Shown: positions 40,744 to 57,076, counted from the stretch's first letter. The stretch is DNA of 64,000 nt from Thalassobaculum sp. OXR-137 (GCF_034377285.1 NZ_CP139715.1:2464001-2528000); one strand, 5' to 3'. Made by a program: numbers and translations. The notes: generated by a model from the sequence alone, not told the origin.

Positions 40744-41817
40744 TTACCAGCTCGGAGCCAGACGGATCGAGGCCGGGACCTCGTGATTGCGCACCGGATG
40801 CAGGTAAAGCCGCAGCAGGGTCGCCCCCGCCGCCGCGGTCAGGCCTAGCCGGCGCAGGCCGCCGATCAGCCCGCCCTGGGCCTTGGCGTCGGCGATGCGG
40901 GCGGCGATGCCGCGCAGCCGCTCCAGCCCCTCGCGGAACGCCGGGGCGTCGGTCTGCAGCGTGAACGGGAAGACCTGCTTGGAGATCTCCGAGGTCACCC
41001 GGAACACCTGCAGGTCGTATTCGGTCGGATCCAGGCCGAGGGCGGCGTGGAAATGCGGGCGGTTGTGGTCGCGCACATACATCGTGGCGTAGACCGCCAG
41101 CAGGAAGAAGCGGATCCACAGCTTGTTGCGGCCGGTCAGCAGGTGCGGGTTGGCCCGCATCAGCAGGGCGAAAGCCTCGCCGTGGCGGAACTCGTCGTTG
41201 CACCACTCCTTGAACCACTTGAAGATCGGATGGATCCGCATCTCCGGATGGCGCTCGAGCTGGCGGTAGATGGTGATGTAGCGGGCGTAGCCGATCTTCT
41301 CCGACAGATAGACCGCGTAGAAGATGAACTTCGGGCTGAAGTATTTGTATTTCTTGGACTTCGTGAGGAAGCCCAGGTTCACGCCGATGCCGAAATCCTT
41401 CAGCGTGTCGTTGATGAACCCGGCATGGCGGGACTCGTCCCGGGCCATGAAGCGGAACAGCCGCTTGATCTCCGGGTTGGCGACCCGCTTCTTGGTCTCG
41501 GCATAGAGCACGCAGCCGGAGAATTCAGAGGTCACCGAGCTGACGAAGAAATCGACCAGCTCGCGCTGCAGCTCCGGCGGATAAGACGCCAGATCGACAT
41601 CCTCCCATTCCGACGTCCGCTTGAAGTGCCCGCGGTTGGCGTCGTCCTGGAACTCCTGCATCAGGCGGTCCCAGTCGGCGCGCACCGGCTCCACGTCGAT
41701 GCGGTCCAGGGCGTCGAAATCGGTGGTGTAGAAATGCGGGCTCAGCACGGTGTCCTGCCGCGCCATGTCCGTGGTGTCGTAGCGCGCGTCCAGCGCGTCG
41801 GCAACGGCGGCGTTCAT
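40744..41817 (-). CDS. acsF: Mg-protoporphyrin IX monomethyl ester oxidative cyclase
   Basis: AcsF is the oxygen-dependent diiron cyclase that forms ring E of chlorophylls. The 357-residue protein has the ferritin-like ligands in [27 protein letters not shown] and [20 protein letters not shown], and [19 protein letters not shown]. The ATG at 41817 overlaps the stop of the upstream 101-aa gene (ATGA). The oxygen-independent cyclase BchE is not in this window, so aerobic or microaerobic pigment synthesis is indicated, unless bchE lies elsewhere. Confidence 0.97.
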   Translation of the reverse strand: MNAAVADALDARYDTTDMARQDTVLSPHFYTTDFDALDRIDVEPVRADWDRLMQEFQDDANRGHFKRTSEWEDVDLASYPPELQRELVDFFVSSVTSEFSGCVLYAETKKRVANPEIKRLFRFMARDESRHAGFINDTLKDFGIGVNLGFLTKSKKYKYFSPKFIFYAVYLSEKIGYARYITIYRQLERHPEMRIHPIFKWFKEWCNDEFRHGEAFALLMRANPHLLTGRNKLWIRFFLLAVYATMYVRDHNRPHFHAALGLDPTEYDLQVFRVTSEISKQVFPFTLQTDAPAFREGLERLRGIAARIADAKAQGGLIGGLRRLGLTAAAGATLLRLYLHPVRNHEVPASIRLAPSW

Positions 41818-42119
41818 AGGTCCCTCCGATCGGTAAAGCTGAGGTCGTAGAGCTCGGTGAATTCCAGATGGGCGGCCAGCCGGGTCCATTGCTGCTGTAG
41901 CCAGCCCGCGCGGGTCACGGTGGCCCGGCGGGTGATCTGCCGCTTCTCGCCATAGGGCACGGTGATCGGCTCGCCATGGACGAGCACCTGATCGCCGGGC
42001 TTGAGCGACGTATCGCCCTCGAACTCGACATGGGCGTGGAAGCTCTCGATGGAGCATTCCACGTCGATCGTACAGTCGACGTCGAATACCTGTCGGTCGA
42101 CCAGGAACATCCCGATCAT
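41814..42119 (-). CDS. 101-residue PGC protein between puhC and acsF
   Basis: The protein begins [20 protein letters not shown] and has [40 protein letters not shown], and ends [15 protein letters not shown]. It has no signal peptide or membrane helix and looks like a small beta-rich cytoplasmic protein. It overlaps both puhC and acsF by four bases, so it is translated as part of the puh-acsF unit. A protein of about this size is found at this position in other alphaproteobacterial PGCs, but I know no tested function. A role with the AcsF cyclase or puh assembly factors is inference. Confidence 0.85.
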   Translation of the reverse strand: MIGMFLVDRQVFDVDCTIDVECSIESFHAHVEFEGDTSLKPGDQVLVHGEPITVPYGEKRQITRRATVTRAGWLQQQWTRLAAHLEFTELYDLSFTDRRDL

Positions 42120-42634
42120 GGGCGTGCCTCCTTCTGTTGGACGGCCTTTTCTGCCGGGCCGGGCAGAAAGGCGGCGAACTCGTGGACGTTCGCGAAGCCA
42201 TAGGCCGCCAGGTGCAAAATGCTGCCGGTCGCCGGGTCGCTGAGCGAATAGCGGCCGTCGGACCAGCGGGTGAGGGTGAAGGGTACGTCGGCGCCGATCC
42301 CGTGGACGAAACGGTCCCGGGACAGGCCGCGCAGCATGCCGCGGATGAAACCGTGGGTGCCGGGGGCGAGGTCGGCAATCGGTGCGCCCGTGGTGCCGTC
42401 GATGACGGCGATGCCCCGGTCGGGGAGGTCACGGAAGATCAGCGCCCGGCTCTCGGCCTGTTCGGCGGCGGGCGGGGCGATGATGTAGCCGCCCTCGAGC
42501 CGGGTCGCGCCGGCGAGGGCGATGGACACCGCCACCAGAATGCCGGCGGCGATCAGCGCGCCCCTGGGGAGCTGGTTGTGCGGCACGTCGTTGTGGGGGA
42601 CGACGGTGTCGGCGGGCTGGGTGTTGGTGGCCAT
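42116..42634 (-). CDS. puhC: PuhC, photosynthetic complex assembly protein
   Basis: PuhC helps organise the RC-LH1 core. The 172-residue protein has one N-terminal membrane helix ([20 protein letters not shown]) and a periplasmic domain reading [39 protein letters not shown] and [19 protein letters not shown]. The start at 42634 has AGGAGG six bases upstream; the ATG two codons earlier overlaps that site and is unlikely. Confidence 0.92.
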   Translation of the reverse strand: MATNTQPADTVVPHNDVPHNQLPRGALIAAGILVAVSIALAGATRLEGGYIIAPPAAEQAESRALIFRDLPDRGIAVIDGTTGAPIADLAPGTHGFIRGMLRGLSRDRFVHGIGADVPFTLTRWSDGRYSLSDPATGSILHLAAYGFANVHEFAAFLPGPAEKAVQQKEARP

Positions 42635-42652
42635 CGTCATCCTCCTCTGTGG

Positions 42653-43324
42653 TCAGCCGGCGGCGGCCGCGGCGATCGGGCCGGTGGCGGCGGGAACGGC
42701 GGTTGCGGGACCGGCGGCGGGTGCGGTCTGGCGGGCGAGCATCCGGCCGATGGTCTCCGCCACGGCTTCGGCGTCGGGCACGGCGCGCAGGGCGGCCTGG
42801 GGCCGGCTGAAGCACCAGGGCCGGGCGTGCGGCCAGAGAACGGTGTAGGACAGCCGCTGTTGCGGCAGCACGCCGATCAGGATGTCGCCGCTGCCGTCGG
42901 CATTGCGGCGCAGGTCGATCGACTCGACCAGCCCGACCGGGATGGTGACGGTCATCGGCATGGCGACGCCGATCCGCAGGACGATGCGCTTGGTCGTCAC
43001 CGTGTAGCGGGTGCTGCGGGCGACCAGCTTGGCGTAGACCGCCAGGAAGGCCAGCACCGGCACGGCCAGGCACAGGGTCCAGGCGGCGGAGACCAGGCCG
43101 TCGGCCACTCCCCCGCCCGCCACCAGTTCGGCGGCGAAGCGGGCGGCCATGATGACCGCGAAGTACAGGGCGATCGTGCGGATCTTCATCGCCGACACCG
43201 CGAAGCGCTGCCAGTTGGGCGTGCCTTGCCAGACGATCCGCTCGTCCCCGGCCATGGCGGCCGGGGCATCGGTCACGGGGCGGGAGTCGTCGAACTCCCC
43301 GAACATCACCGTCGCACCGCTCAT
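42653..43324 (-). CDS. puhB: PuhB, photosynthetic complex assembly protein
   Basis: PuhB is a membrane protein with a PH-like domain that assists reaction-centre assembly. The 223-residue protein starts with a soluble lead (DERIVWQGTPNWQRFA), two to three membrane helices (RTIALYFAVIMAARF; AWTLCLAVPVLAFLAVYAK), then RSTRYTVTTKRIVLRIGVA, and SYTVLWPHARPWCFSRPQAA. It ends in an Ala/Pro-rich tail. It overlaps puhA by four bases. Confidence 0.94.
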   Translation of the reverse strand: MSGATVMFGEFDDSRPVTDAPAAMAGDERIVWQGTPNWQRFAVSAMKIRTIALYFAVIMAARFAAELVAGGGVADGLVSAAWTLCLAVPVLAFLAVYAKLVARSTRYTVTTKRIVLRIGVAMPMTVTIPVGLVESIDLRRNADGSGDILIGVLPQQRLSYTVLWPHARPWCFSRPQAALRAVPDAEAVAETIGRMLARQTAPAAGPATAVPAATGPIAAAAAG

Positions 43325-44091
43325 AGCAGCGGCTCCTGCCGGCGGACGTCGGCGTAGAGCAGGCCGGCGCCGAAATAGGCCATGATCCGCTCTTCCTCCA
43401 GCCGGGTGATGCGGTCCGGACCGGCGATGCCGGGAACGGCGGCGAACTGGGTGGACAGGATCGACGGGACGGCGACCCGTCCGCGGCTGACCTCGGCGAA
43501 GCCGGCGGGCACCAGCACTTTCGTGGCACCTTCGCCGATGCCGACCTGGACCTCCAGGAAGCGGATCAGGACCTCGGCGGTATCGACCCAGAGCTCGGTG
43601 ACGGTGCCGGCGACCTTGCCGTCACCGGCCACCACCGGCATGCCGCGCGGATCGGGATCGCCCTCGACCACGCCGTAATCCTCCGCCGTGCGCATCGGCA
43701 CGATACGGGGGGCGCCCTCGGCGGTCAGGTCGGGGATGTTCTTGCGCTCGGCCCAGGCGCCGGGGCCGACGCCGGCCAGCATCGCATCGCCGACCGGCCG
43801 GATCGGCGCGCCGGGGAACCGGGCCACCGGCTCGGCGTTCAGGGGGCGGGTCTCGCGCAGCATGTTCGGCGCCTCGGCGTATCCGCCTTCCGGCAGGGCG
43901 AAGCGCTTGACCGGAGCCATCGTCAGGGCGCCCACGGGCCAGAGCTTGCCGGTGACCGCATCCTCCAGCGGATACCCCTCACGGCGATCCTCGCGGCGCA
44001 GGTAGTAGATCAGCCCCGCGAAAAAGATCCAAAAGGCGTAGAGAACGATCTGCGCCACATCGATATTTCCAATCACAGAGCCGATTTCCAT
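43321..44091 (-). CDS. puhA: Photosynthetic reaction centre H subunit
   Basis: PuhA caps the cytoplasmic side of the reaction centre and guides protons to QB. The 256-residue protein has a single N-terminal membrane helix (DVAQIVLYAFWIFFAGLIYY) followed by LRREDRREGYPLEDAVTG. A beta-rich cytoplasmic domain reads RIVPMRTAEDYGVVEGDPDP and VLVPAGFAEVSRGRVAVPSI. The C-terminus is DRITRLEEERIMAYFGAGLL. It lies 15 nt after lhaA in the leftward superoperon. Confidence 0.97.
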   Translation of the reverse strand: MEIGSVIGNIDVAQIVLYAFWIFFAGLIYYLRREDRREGYPLEDAVTGKLWPVGALTMAPVKRFALPEGGYAEAPNMLRETRPLNAEPVARFPGAPIRPVGDAMLAGVGPGAWAERKNIPDLTAEGAPRIVPMRTAEDYGVVEGDPDPRGMPVVAGDGKVAGTVTELWVDTAEVLIRFLEVQVGIGEGATKVLVPAGFAEVSRGRVAVPSILSTQFAAVPGIAGPDRITRLEEERIMAYFGAGLLYADVRRQEPLL

Positions 44092-44106
44092 GGCTTCCTC
44101 CCTCCC

Positions 44107-45543
44107 TTATCCGGGAAATTCCGCGAGCCCGAATTTCTCCGGTGCCGGGCCGCGCCGTCCGCCGGTGTAGCGGACGAGGGGACCGACGACGGCGAGCGTC
44201 GCGAACAACAGAACGATTTCGAGGTGGTAGACCGCGCCGTATCCGGTGGCGGGGTGGTTCAGGGCCTCGCCCAGGAGGCCGCGCGTGGCGACCTGCGAAA
44301 CGAGATCGCGGATCGCGCCGCCGAGCATGATCCCGCCGCCCGCGGCGGTCGCCTGGACTGCGCCCCAGGCGCCGAGCGCCAGGCCGCCGCCGCCGGTTTC
44401 CGCCAGCGCCATCGCGGCGATCAGCGTGCCGATGGCGAACATGCCGCCGCCGAGACCGATCAGCACCGTGCCGCACTGGAACACGGCGGCCGATTGCAAC
44501 GGTGAGGCGAAGACCAGCGCGGAGAAGGCGAAGACGCCGATGACGCAGCCGAAGGCGGCCAGCTTGCACGGGTCGCCGCCCTGGGACAGGTCGCGGGCGG
44601 CCAGGGTGAAGCCGACCAGCGTGCCCGCCGCGAACAGGGCGGTCAGCCGGGTGGTCTCGCCGACCGTCATGGCCAGAATCTCGCCGCCATACGGTTCCAG
44701 CAGGATGTCCTGCATGCTGAACGCGGCGGTGCCGAGGAACACGGTGAGTAGGAGCCGCCCGGCGCGCCCGCCGCGGATGAAGTCGGTCCAGGATTCCCCG
44801 AAGCTCGGCCGTTCCCGGTCCGGGCGGGTGCGCGAGGGATCCCGCGCCTCCTGCTTCCACAGGGCGATCAGGTTCAGAACGATGGTGGCGACCGCGGTGC
44901 CCTGGATGACCTTGATCAACCGCAGCTGGCTGAAGTCCTGGAGCAGCTCGCCGACCACCAGGGCCGATACCCCCATGCCGACCAGCAGCATGACGTAGAG
45001 CATCGCCACCACCCGCGGCCGGGACTCCTCGGTCGCCAGATCGGAGGCGAGCGCGAGCCCGGCGGTCTGCGTTGTGTGCAGGCCGATGCCGACCAGCAGG
45101 AAGGCAAGGGCCGAGGCGACATAGCCGACCCATTGCGGGCCGGTGGTGATGTCGCCCGATAGAATGATCAGGGCGAAGGGCATGATCGCCAGCCCGCCGA
45201 ACTGCAGCAGCGATCCCATCCACAGGAACGGAACCCGGCGCCAGCCGAGCAGGGAGCGGTAGGTGTCGCTGCGATGACCGACGAGCACACGGAACGGCGC
45301 GAACAGCAGCGGCAGCGAGACCATCAGCGCCACCAGCCACGTGGGCACGCCCATCTCGACGATCATCACCCGGTTCAAGGTGCCGTTCAGCAGCACGACG
45401 GCCATGCCGACGGAGACCTGGAACAGGGACAGGCGGAGCAGCCGGCCGAGCGGCAGGTCGGGCGTCGCGGCATCGGCGAAGGGCAGGAAGCGGGGACCCA
45501 CCTCCATCCATAAGGCCGAGAGCTTGCGACGCTGCATGGTCAT
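44107..45543 (-). CDS. lhaA: LhaA, LH1 assembly factor of the PucC family
   Basis: LhaA is a 12-helix membrane protein that helps deliver chlorophyll to LH1 apoproteins. The 478-residue protein shows the PucC-family signatures SLFQVSVGMAVVLLNGTLNR, MIVEMGVPTWLVALM, PFRVLVGHRSDTYRSLLGWR and SMQDILLEPYGGEILAM. Its location just upstream of puhA marks it as LhaA rather than PucC. The start overlaps the bchM stop (ATGA). Confidence 0.94.
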   Translation of the reverse strand: MTMQRRKLSALWMEVGPRFLPFADAATPDLPLGRLLRLSLFQVSVGMAVVLLNGTLNRVMIVEMGVPTWLVALMVSLPLLFAPFRVLVGHRSDTYRSLLGWRRVPFLWMGSLLQFGGLAIMPFALIILSGDITTGPQWVGYVASALAFLLVGIGLHTTQTAGLALASDLATEESRPRVVAMLYVMLLVGMGVSALVVGELLQDFSQLRLIKVIQGTAVATIVLNLIALWKQEARDPSRTRPDRERPSFGESWTDFIRGGRAGRLLLTVFLGTAAFSMQDILLEPYGGEILAMTVGETTRLTALFAAGTLVGFTLAARDLSQGGDPCKLAAFGCVIGVFAFSALVFASPLQSAAVFQCGTVLIGLGGGMFAIGTLIAAMALAETGGGGLALGAWGAVQATAAGGGIMLGGAIRDLVSQVATRGLLGEALNHPATGYGAVYHLEIVLLFATLAVVGPLVRYTGGRRGPAPEKFGLAEFPG

Positions 45544-46240
45544 GACCGGACCAGCTCCATCCCCTGGGAAATGTAGAAGCCGCTATCCACCCGCTCGCTG
45601 CGGCTGGGGCGCATGCCGGAGACCCAGCCCTCGCGGTCCAGGGAGGCCCGCAGGCGGGCATGGGCGGTCGGCTGGATCGAGGGGGCGCGGTCGCCGCGCG
45701 GGAACAGGCGACCGGCGGTGTGCATGACCGTCAGCAGTGCGGTGCGCGGGGCGAAGGTGAAGACGATGGAACTGCTGGTCCGCGGCGCCAGTCTGGCGAG
45801 GGCGCGGACCGCGTCGTCGGTGCGGTAGTGGATCAGGCTGTCCATCGCCACCACGTGGTCGAAGGCGCCGAGCTCCGGGTCCAGCATGTCGCCGACCAGG
45901 AAGTCGATCCGGCCGCTGCCGAGGTCGCTGGGCATGCGGTCGCGGGCCAGGGAGATCAGGGTCGGCGAGACGTCGACCGCCACCACATGGGCACCGCGGC
46001 GCGCCGCCTCGACCGCCAGGGAACCCGTGCCGCAGCCGGCATCGAGGACTCGCCGGCCCGCGAGATCCTCAGGGAGCCACCCCAGCAGGAGGCGGCGCAT
46101 CCGGTCCCGTCCGGCGCGCACCGTGGCCCGGATGCCGCTGACCGGCGCGTCGGAGGTCAGCCGCGCCCAGGCGTCCACGGCGGTCCGGTCGAAATAGGCT
46201 TCCACCTGTTGGCGGCGGTCGGTGTAGGTCGCGCTTAGCA

Positions 46241-46241
<1 letters not shown>
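45540..46241 (-). CDS. bchM: Mg-protoporphyrin IX O-methyltransferase
   Basis: BchM methylates the ring C propionate of Mg-protoporphyrin IX with SAM. The 233-residue protein has YFDRTAVDAWARLTSDAPVS, the SAM motif RRVLDAGCGTGSLAVEAARR, FDHVVAMDSLIHYRTDDAV and the C-terminal SGFYISQGMELVRS. It overlaps bchL upstream and lhaA downstream. Confidence 0.96.
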
Positions 46242-50878
<4,637 letters not shown>

Positions 50879-50904
<26 letters not shown>

Positions 50905-52456
50905 CGTACAGCGTCTCGATGGTGATGGTGTCGAGCCCGCGGTCGCGGGCGAAGGTTTCGGTGTTCCGGCGCGCCTTGCCGCGCACGAAGAAGGGCACCT
51001 TGCGCAGCTCGCGGTCGGCGTCCTGGCTCCAGTGCGGGCCGTCGGTGTCGTTGGCCGGCTCGGCCGGCGAAGTCGGATCGGGATCCGGCTCCTCGGCGCG
51101 CGGCGTGGGGGCCGCACCGTGATGGGAGGCGCCGGCGTCGTCGTGGAACTCGAAATCGCCGCGGAACATGCCGAGCAGGTGTTCCTCCAGGCCCATCATC
51201 AGCGGATGGACCCAGGTGTCCCAGAGCACGTTCGCGCCCTCGAACCCCATCTGCGGGGACCGGCGGGCCGGGAAGTCCTGCACATGCACCGGCGCGGAGA
51301 TGACGGCGCAGCCGATGCCGAGCCGCTTGGCGATGTGCCGCTCCATTTGGGTGCCGAGGACCAGCTCCGGCCGCAGCTCGGTGATCCTGTCTTCCACTTC
51401 CAGATAGTCGTCGGTGATCAGCGCCTCGGTCCCCAGCTCCTCGGCGACCGCGCGGACGTCGCGGGCGAAGGTCCGGTCGTAGGTCCCGACGCCCACCACC
51501 TCGAAGCCGAACTCGTGGGCGGCGACCCGGGCGGCGGCGACCGCGTGGGTCGCGTCGGCGAAAATGAAGACCCGCTTGCCGGTCAGGTAGGTGCTGTCGA
51601 TCGAGCGCGAGTACCAGGGCAGGCGCGACTGCTCGCGGTCCAGGACGGCCGAGGCGTCGATCCCGGCGAGATCGGCGACCTCCTGGATGAAGGCGCGGGT
51701 GGCGCCGATTCCGATCGGGACGGTGCGGGTGCGCGGTTGTCCGAAGGTCTTCTCCAGCCACCGCGCCGCGGCCTCGCCGGTCTCCGGATACAGCACCACG
51801 TTGAAATCGGCCTCGCCCAGCCGGGCAAGGTCGGCCGGCGTCGCGCCCTGCGGGGCGATGACCCGGACCTCGACGCCGAGACGGCCCAGCAGACCGACGA
51901 TCTCGTCCACGTCGTCGCGGTGGCGGAAGCCGAGGGCGGTCGGGCCGAGGATGTTGCAGGACGCGCGCGCGGCGGGATCGCGGGGCGCGCGCTCGGTGCC
52001 GGCCTCCGGCGCGTTCGGGCCGGCGAAGGCGCGAACGAGCTGGTACAGGGTCTCCGACGCGCCCCAGTTCTCCTTGCGCTGATAGGACGGCAGCTCCAGC
52101 GGCACGACCGGGACCGGCAGGCCCAGGGTGCGGCCCAGGCCGCCCGGGTCGTCCTGGATCAGCTCGGCGGTGCAGGAGGCGCCGACCATGACGGCCTGCG
52201 GCTTGAACCGCTCATAGGCCTCGCCCAGGGTGCGTTTGAACAGCTCGGCGGTGTCGGTGCCGAGGTCGCGGGCCTGGAAGGTGGTGTAGGTGACCGGCGG
52301 TCGCGTCGGCAGCCGTTCGATCATCGTGAACAGCAGGTCGGCATAGGTGTCGCCCTGGGGCGCATGCAGCACGTAGTGGATGTCGCGCATCGCCGTCGCG
52401 ACCCGCATGGCGCCCACATGGGGCGGTCCCTCGTAGGTCCAGACCGCGAGCTTCAT
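50879..52456 (-). CDS. bchB: Light-independent protochlorophyllide reductase subunit BchB
   Basis: BchB forms the catalytic NB protein with BchN. The 525-residue product starts [20 protein letters not shown] and has the unusual cluster ligand Asp36 in [13 protein letters not shown], as known in R. capsulatus. It also has [20 protein letters not shown] and [21 protein letters not shown] Pro/Asp-rich linker ([20 protein letters not shown]) leads to a C-terminal domain with [17 protein letters not shown]. The ATG lies 2 nt after the bchN stop. Confidence 0.97.
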
Positions 52457-52458
52457 GG

Positions 52459-54275
<1,817 letters not shown>

Positions 54276-54354
54276 CGTCCATCTCCCTTCTAGGCCTGCC
54301 GGAATTGGTTTCCGGTCTCCTTGTCAAAACACTGTAAGAGCGATTTACGAGAAG

Positions 54355-54492
54355 TGTCAAACAAACTTGACGTCAAATAATTTGTACATTCGATCCCGGA
54401 TCTGGCGTAAGCTTGACGCTGAGCTGTGTTGACCCACCTCACGCGGGAGGCGGATGAGAGCGCGGACCGGCAGGTGTCCGAAAATTTGGACT
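54355..54492. promoter_or_regulatory. Divergent bchF/aerR control region with two near-consensus PpsR sites
   Basis: The 286-bp gap between bchF and aerR is AT-richer than its surroundings. It holds TGT-N12-ACG at 54355-54372 and TGT-N12-ACT at 54475-54492, each one base from TGT-N12-ACA. The second contains the inverted repeat GTCC-N8-GGAC. No exact site was found here. The first would serve bchF, the second aerR. Confidence 0.45.
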
Positions 54493-54561
54493 TACAGCCA
54501 TGTCAAAGGGGTGTAGCGTTTAAAAAAAGAGCTCGATAAAAACTACGGGGGGTTGCGTGCC

Positions 54562-55425
54562 ATGCCGGAGATTCGAGCAGCTGTAGATGGCCTGTACCGT
54601 GCAATAGACCATGCTCTGCTGACAGCTAACCGGGAGCTGCCCCGGCGAGACCCGCGGGCGCCGCCCTCGGCCAGCCGGTTGATGCGAACGATCGAGAGCG
54701 AGGTCATTCCACGCCTGCTCCTCATCCATGGCGTCAGTCCCACCGCGCCGCGGGCGCGCTCCGGGGTCACCGACGCCGATGTGGAACTTCTCGCCTCCCA
54801 CCTGCTGGCCCGGTCCGACGATTTCGTCGATGAGTTCGTGATCGATATCGAGGCGCGCGGGATCGACCTGGAAACCCTGTTGCTGGATCTGCTGGCGCCG
54901 AGCGCCCGGCTGCTCGGGGTCATGTGGGAACAGGACTTGTGCGATTTCACCGATGTGACGATCGCCCTGGCCCGGCTGCAGCGGGTGCTGCGGAAGATGA
55001 CCGCGCGCTTCGAGTCGACCGAGGAATGGATGCCGTCGGGTCCGGCCGTGCTGCTGTCGGTCACCCCCGGGGAACAGCACACCTTCGGTCTGTCCCTGGT
55101 GAGCGAGTTTTTCCGGCGCGCCGGATGGTCGGTCGTGGACGAATTGGCCGAAACCGAGGAAGACGTCGTCCGACGGGTGCGTCAGCAATCCTTCACGGTG
55201 GTCGGATTCTCGCTCAGCGGTGAGTTATTGCGAGACAGATTGGCCTCGGTTATCAAAAGCGTAAGAAAGTTTTCGCGTAATAAGAATGTTGGGGTCATTG
55301 TCGGGGGCGCCGCTTTCCAGGAGCATCCCGAATGGGTAAGCCTTGTTGGAGCGGATGCGTCTGCGAACGACGGCCTTGAGGCCGTTGTCCAATCGCAAAG
55401 CCTGTCGCAGCTGCTGAAGGCGTGA
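54562..55425 (+). CDS. aerR: AerR/PpaA, cobalamin-binding antirepressor
   Basis: AerR (PpaA) binds vitamin B12 in a light-dependent way and antagonises or modifies the CrtJ/PpsR repressor. The 287-residue protein has an N-terminal helical domain (LASHLLARSDDFVDEFVIDI, MWEQDLCDFTDVTIALARLQ) and a Rossmann-like B12 domain with the cobalt-ligand motif GEQHTFG (His173, E-x-H-x-x-G). VVGFSLSGELLRDRLASVI and VIVGGAAFQEHPEWVSLVGA follow. The ATG at 54562 has a GGGGGG run upstream; a TTG three codons earlier is possible. It directly precedes ppsR, the usual pair. Confidence 0.92.
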   Translation: MPEIRAAVDGLYRAIDHALLTANRELPRRDPRAPPSASRLMRTIESEVIPRLLLIHGVSPTAPRARSGVTDADVELLASHLLARSDDFVDEFVIDIEARGIDLETLLLDLLAPSARLLGVMWEQDLCDFTDVTIALARLQRVLRKMTARFESTEEWMPSGPAVLLSVTPGEQHTFGLSLVSEFFRRAGWSVVDELAETEEDVVRRVRQQSFTVVGFSLSGELLRDRLASVIKSVRKFSRNKNVGVIVGGAAFQEHPEWVSLVGADASANDGLEAVVQSQSLSQLLKA

Positions 55426-55521
55426 TGCCGGCGTAGGTGTTGTCTAGCGCAGAGGTTGGAAGCCTCTGGATTCAGAGTTTTAGGGTTCAGGCCGCCGGCC
55501 CGCGGCTTGTCATTGTGAAAA

Positions 55522-56979
55522 TTGAGCGAGTCGCGAGTGGTCATCAACCTGCCAACGCTAGCCGACGTGTTGAACCCTTTCAAATCGCCGCGAAAATCTA
55601 TCGGCGACCTCGACGCCGATATTGCTGCCATGGCGATCGGAATGGCGGCGGATATTGCGTTGATCGTCGACTACGACGGGGTGATCTGCGACATCGCCTT
55701 CAGCAATTCCGACTTGGAAGGTCGCAAGTTCGATCAGTGGATCGGCCGTCCCTGGGTCGATACGGTCACCAAGGAAAGCCGCGACAAGGTTACCGACCTG
55801 CTGTCGGAGGCGGCCGACGGGACCGCCTCGCGCTGGCGCCAGGTGAACCATCCCTCACCCACCGGCATCGACATGCCGGTCCGCTACATCGCCCTGCGCA
55901 TGAATGACGAGCGCATTCTGGTCCTCGGCCGCGATCTCAGCGCCATGGCCGATCTGCAGCAGCGGCTGATCGATGCGCAGAACACCATGGAGCGCGAATA
56001 CGCCAAGCTCCGCCATGCCGAGACTCGCTATCGCCTGTTGTTCCAGGTCGCCTCCGAGGCGGTGGTCATCGTCCATGTGGCCAGCCGCAAGATCGTCGAG
56101 GTGAATCCGGCCGCCGCCCGCCTGCTCGACCAGGATGCCAAGACTCTGGGCGGCCGGGCGCTGAAGGACGTGATCGCGCCGGAGAGTCATGAAGAGATGA
56201 ATGCCTTGCTGGTCTCCGTCGCGGCGACCGGCCGGGCGGCAGAGACCTCGGTCAAGGTGGACGGCAAGGATGTGGCCCTGGACATGGGCGCCTCGATCTT
56301 CCGCCAGGGCAACGACGCCCATTTCCTGCTGCGTCTCGGCCGTCCCGACTCTCTCGCGTCGGCGGAGTCCGGCGATCCGGTGCGCAGTTCGATGCTGCGG
56401 GCGATCTCGGAGATCCCGGACGGTTTCGTCGTGACCGACCTGGACCAGCGGATCATGGCGGCCAACTCCGCCTTCCTCGACCTGGCCCAGCTTGCGACCG
56501 AGGAGCAGGCTATCGGCGAGCCGCTGAGCCGCTGGCTCGGCCGTTCGGTCGACGTCAACGTGATCTCGGCCAATCTGCGCAAGCAGGGTTCCCTGCGCCA
56601 GTTCGCCACCGTCATCAACGGCGAGTTCGGCGCCCGCGAGCCGATCGAGCTGTCGGCGGTCTCCGTATCGGGGGCCGACGATGCCTGTCTCGGCTTCGCG
56701 ATGCGTCCGGTGCGGCGTCGGATCGACGTGATCGGCGGCGATCCCGCCGCGTTGCCGCGCGACGCCTCCCAGCTTACGGCCCTGGTTGGCCGGGTCACCC
56801 TGAAGGATCTCGTGCGCGAGACGACCGACGTGATCGAACGGCTGTGCATCGAGACGGCCCTGAAGCTGACCGGCGACAACCGGGCCTCGGCCGCCGAAAT
56901 GCTGGGGATGAGCCGTCAGAGTCTGTATTCCAAGCTGCGGCGCTACGGGTTCTCGGACCTCGATTCTCCCGAAGACTGA
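55522..56979 (+). CDS. ppsR: PpsR/CrtJ photosynthesis gene repressor
   Basis: PpsR represses bch, crt and puf/puc genes under high oxygen by binding TGT-N12-ACA. The ~485-residue protein has an N-terminal domain (DIALIVDYDGVICDIAFSN) and a Q-linker helix (DLQQRLIDAQNTMEREYAKL). PAS1 (ETRYRLLFQVASEAVVIVHV) and PAS2 (AISEIPDGFVVTDLDQRIMA) follow. The C-terminal Fis-type helix-turn-helix reads RASAAEMLGMSRQSLYSKLR. It has three cysteines (56, 389, 442); Cys442 sits just before the HTH as in Rhodobacter. No ATG fits; the TTG at 55522 or the GTG at 55537 is the likely start. Confidence 0.92.
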   Translation: MSESRVVINLPTLADVLNPFKSPRKSIGDLDADIAAMAIGMAADIALIVDYDGVICDIAFSNSDLEGRKFDQWIGRPWVDTVTKESRDKVTDLLSEAADGTASRWRQVNHPSPTGIDMPVRYIALRMNDERILVLGRDLSAMADLQQRLIDAQNTMEREYAKLRHAETRYRLLFQVASEAVVIVHVASRKIVEVNPAAARLLDQDAKTLGGRALKDVIAPESHEEMNALLVSVAATGRAAETSVKVDGKDVALDMGASIFRQGNDAHFLLRLGRPDSLASAESGDPVRSSMLRAISEIPDGFVVTDLDQRIMAANSAFLDLAQLATEEQAIGEPLSRWLGRSVDVNVISANLRKQGSLRQFATVINGEFGAREPIELSAVSVSGADDACLGFAMRPVRRRIDVIGGDPAALPRDASQLTALVGRVTLKDLVRETTDVIERLCIETALKLTGDNRASAAEMLGMSRQSLYSKLRRYGFSDLDSPED

Positions 56980-57029
56980 TCCCTCCGATTTCGCCGACAC
57001 GCGACGGGCGAACTTTCTCGTGCCGGAAG

Positions 57030-57047
57030 TGTAAAGTTAAATTGACA
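57030..57047. promoter_or_regulatory. PpsR operator upstream of bchG
   Basis: TGT-N12-ACA at 57030-57047 is exact. Exactly 8 bp downstream a second half-site begins (TGT at 57056-57058) but its right half is TTC instead of ACA. The region lies 30 bp before the bchG ATG and should control bchG-bch2-bchP-dxs. Confidence 0.75.
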
Positions 57048-57076
57048 TACTGCTGTGTCAATTTTACCGTTTCCCC

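Noticed and set aside
42137-43357. Rightward Gly/His/Gln-rich open frame opposite puhB-puhC
   Set aside because: Antisense to two recognised puh genes; composition typical of a shadow frame.
54322-54350. Further PpsR site (TGT-N12-CGA) in the bchF/aerR gap
   Set aside because: Two of three bases of the right half differ from ACA; too weak to list as a site.
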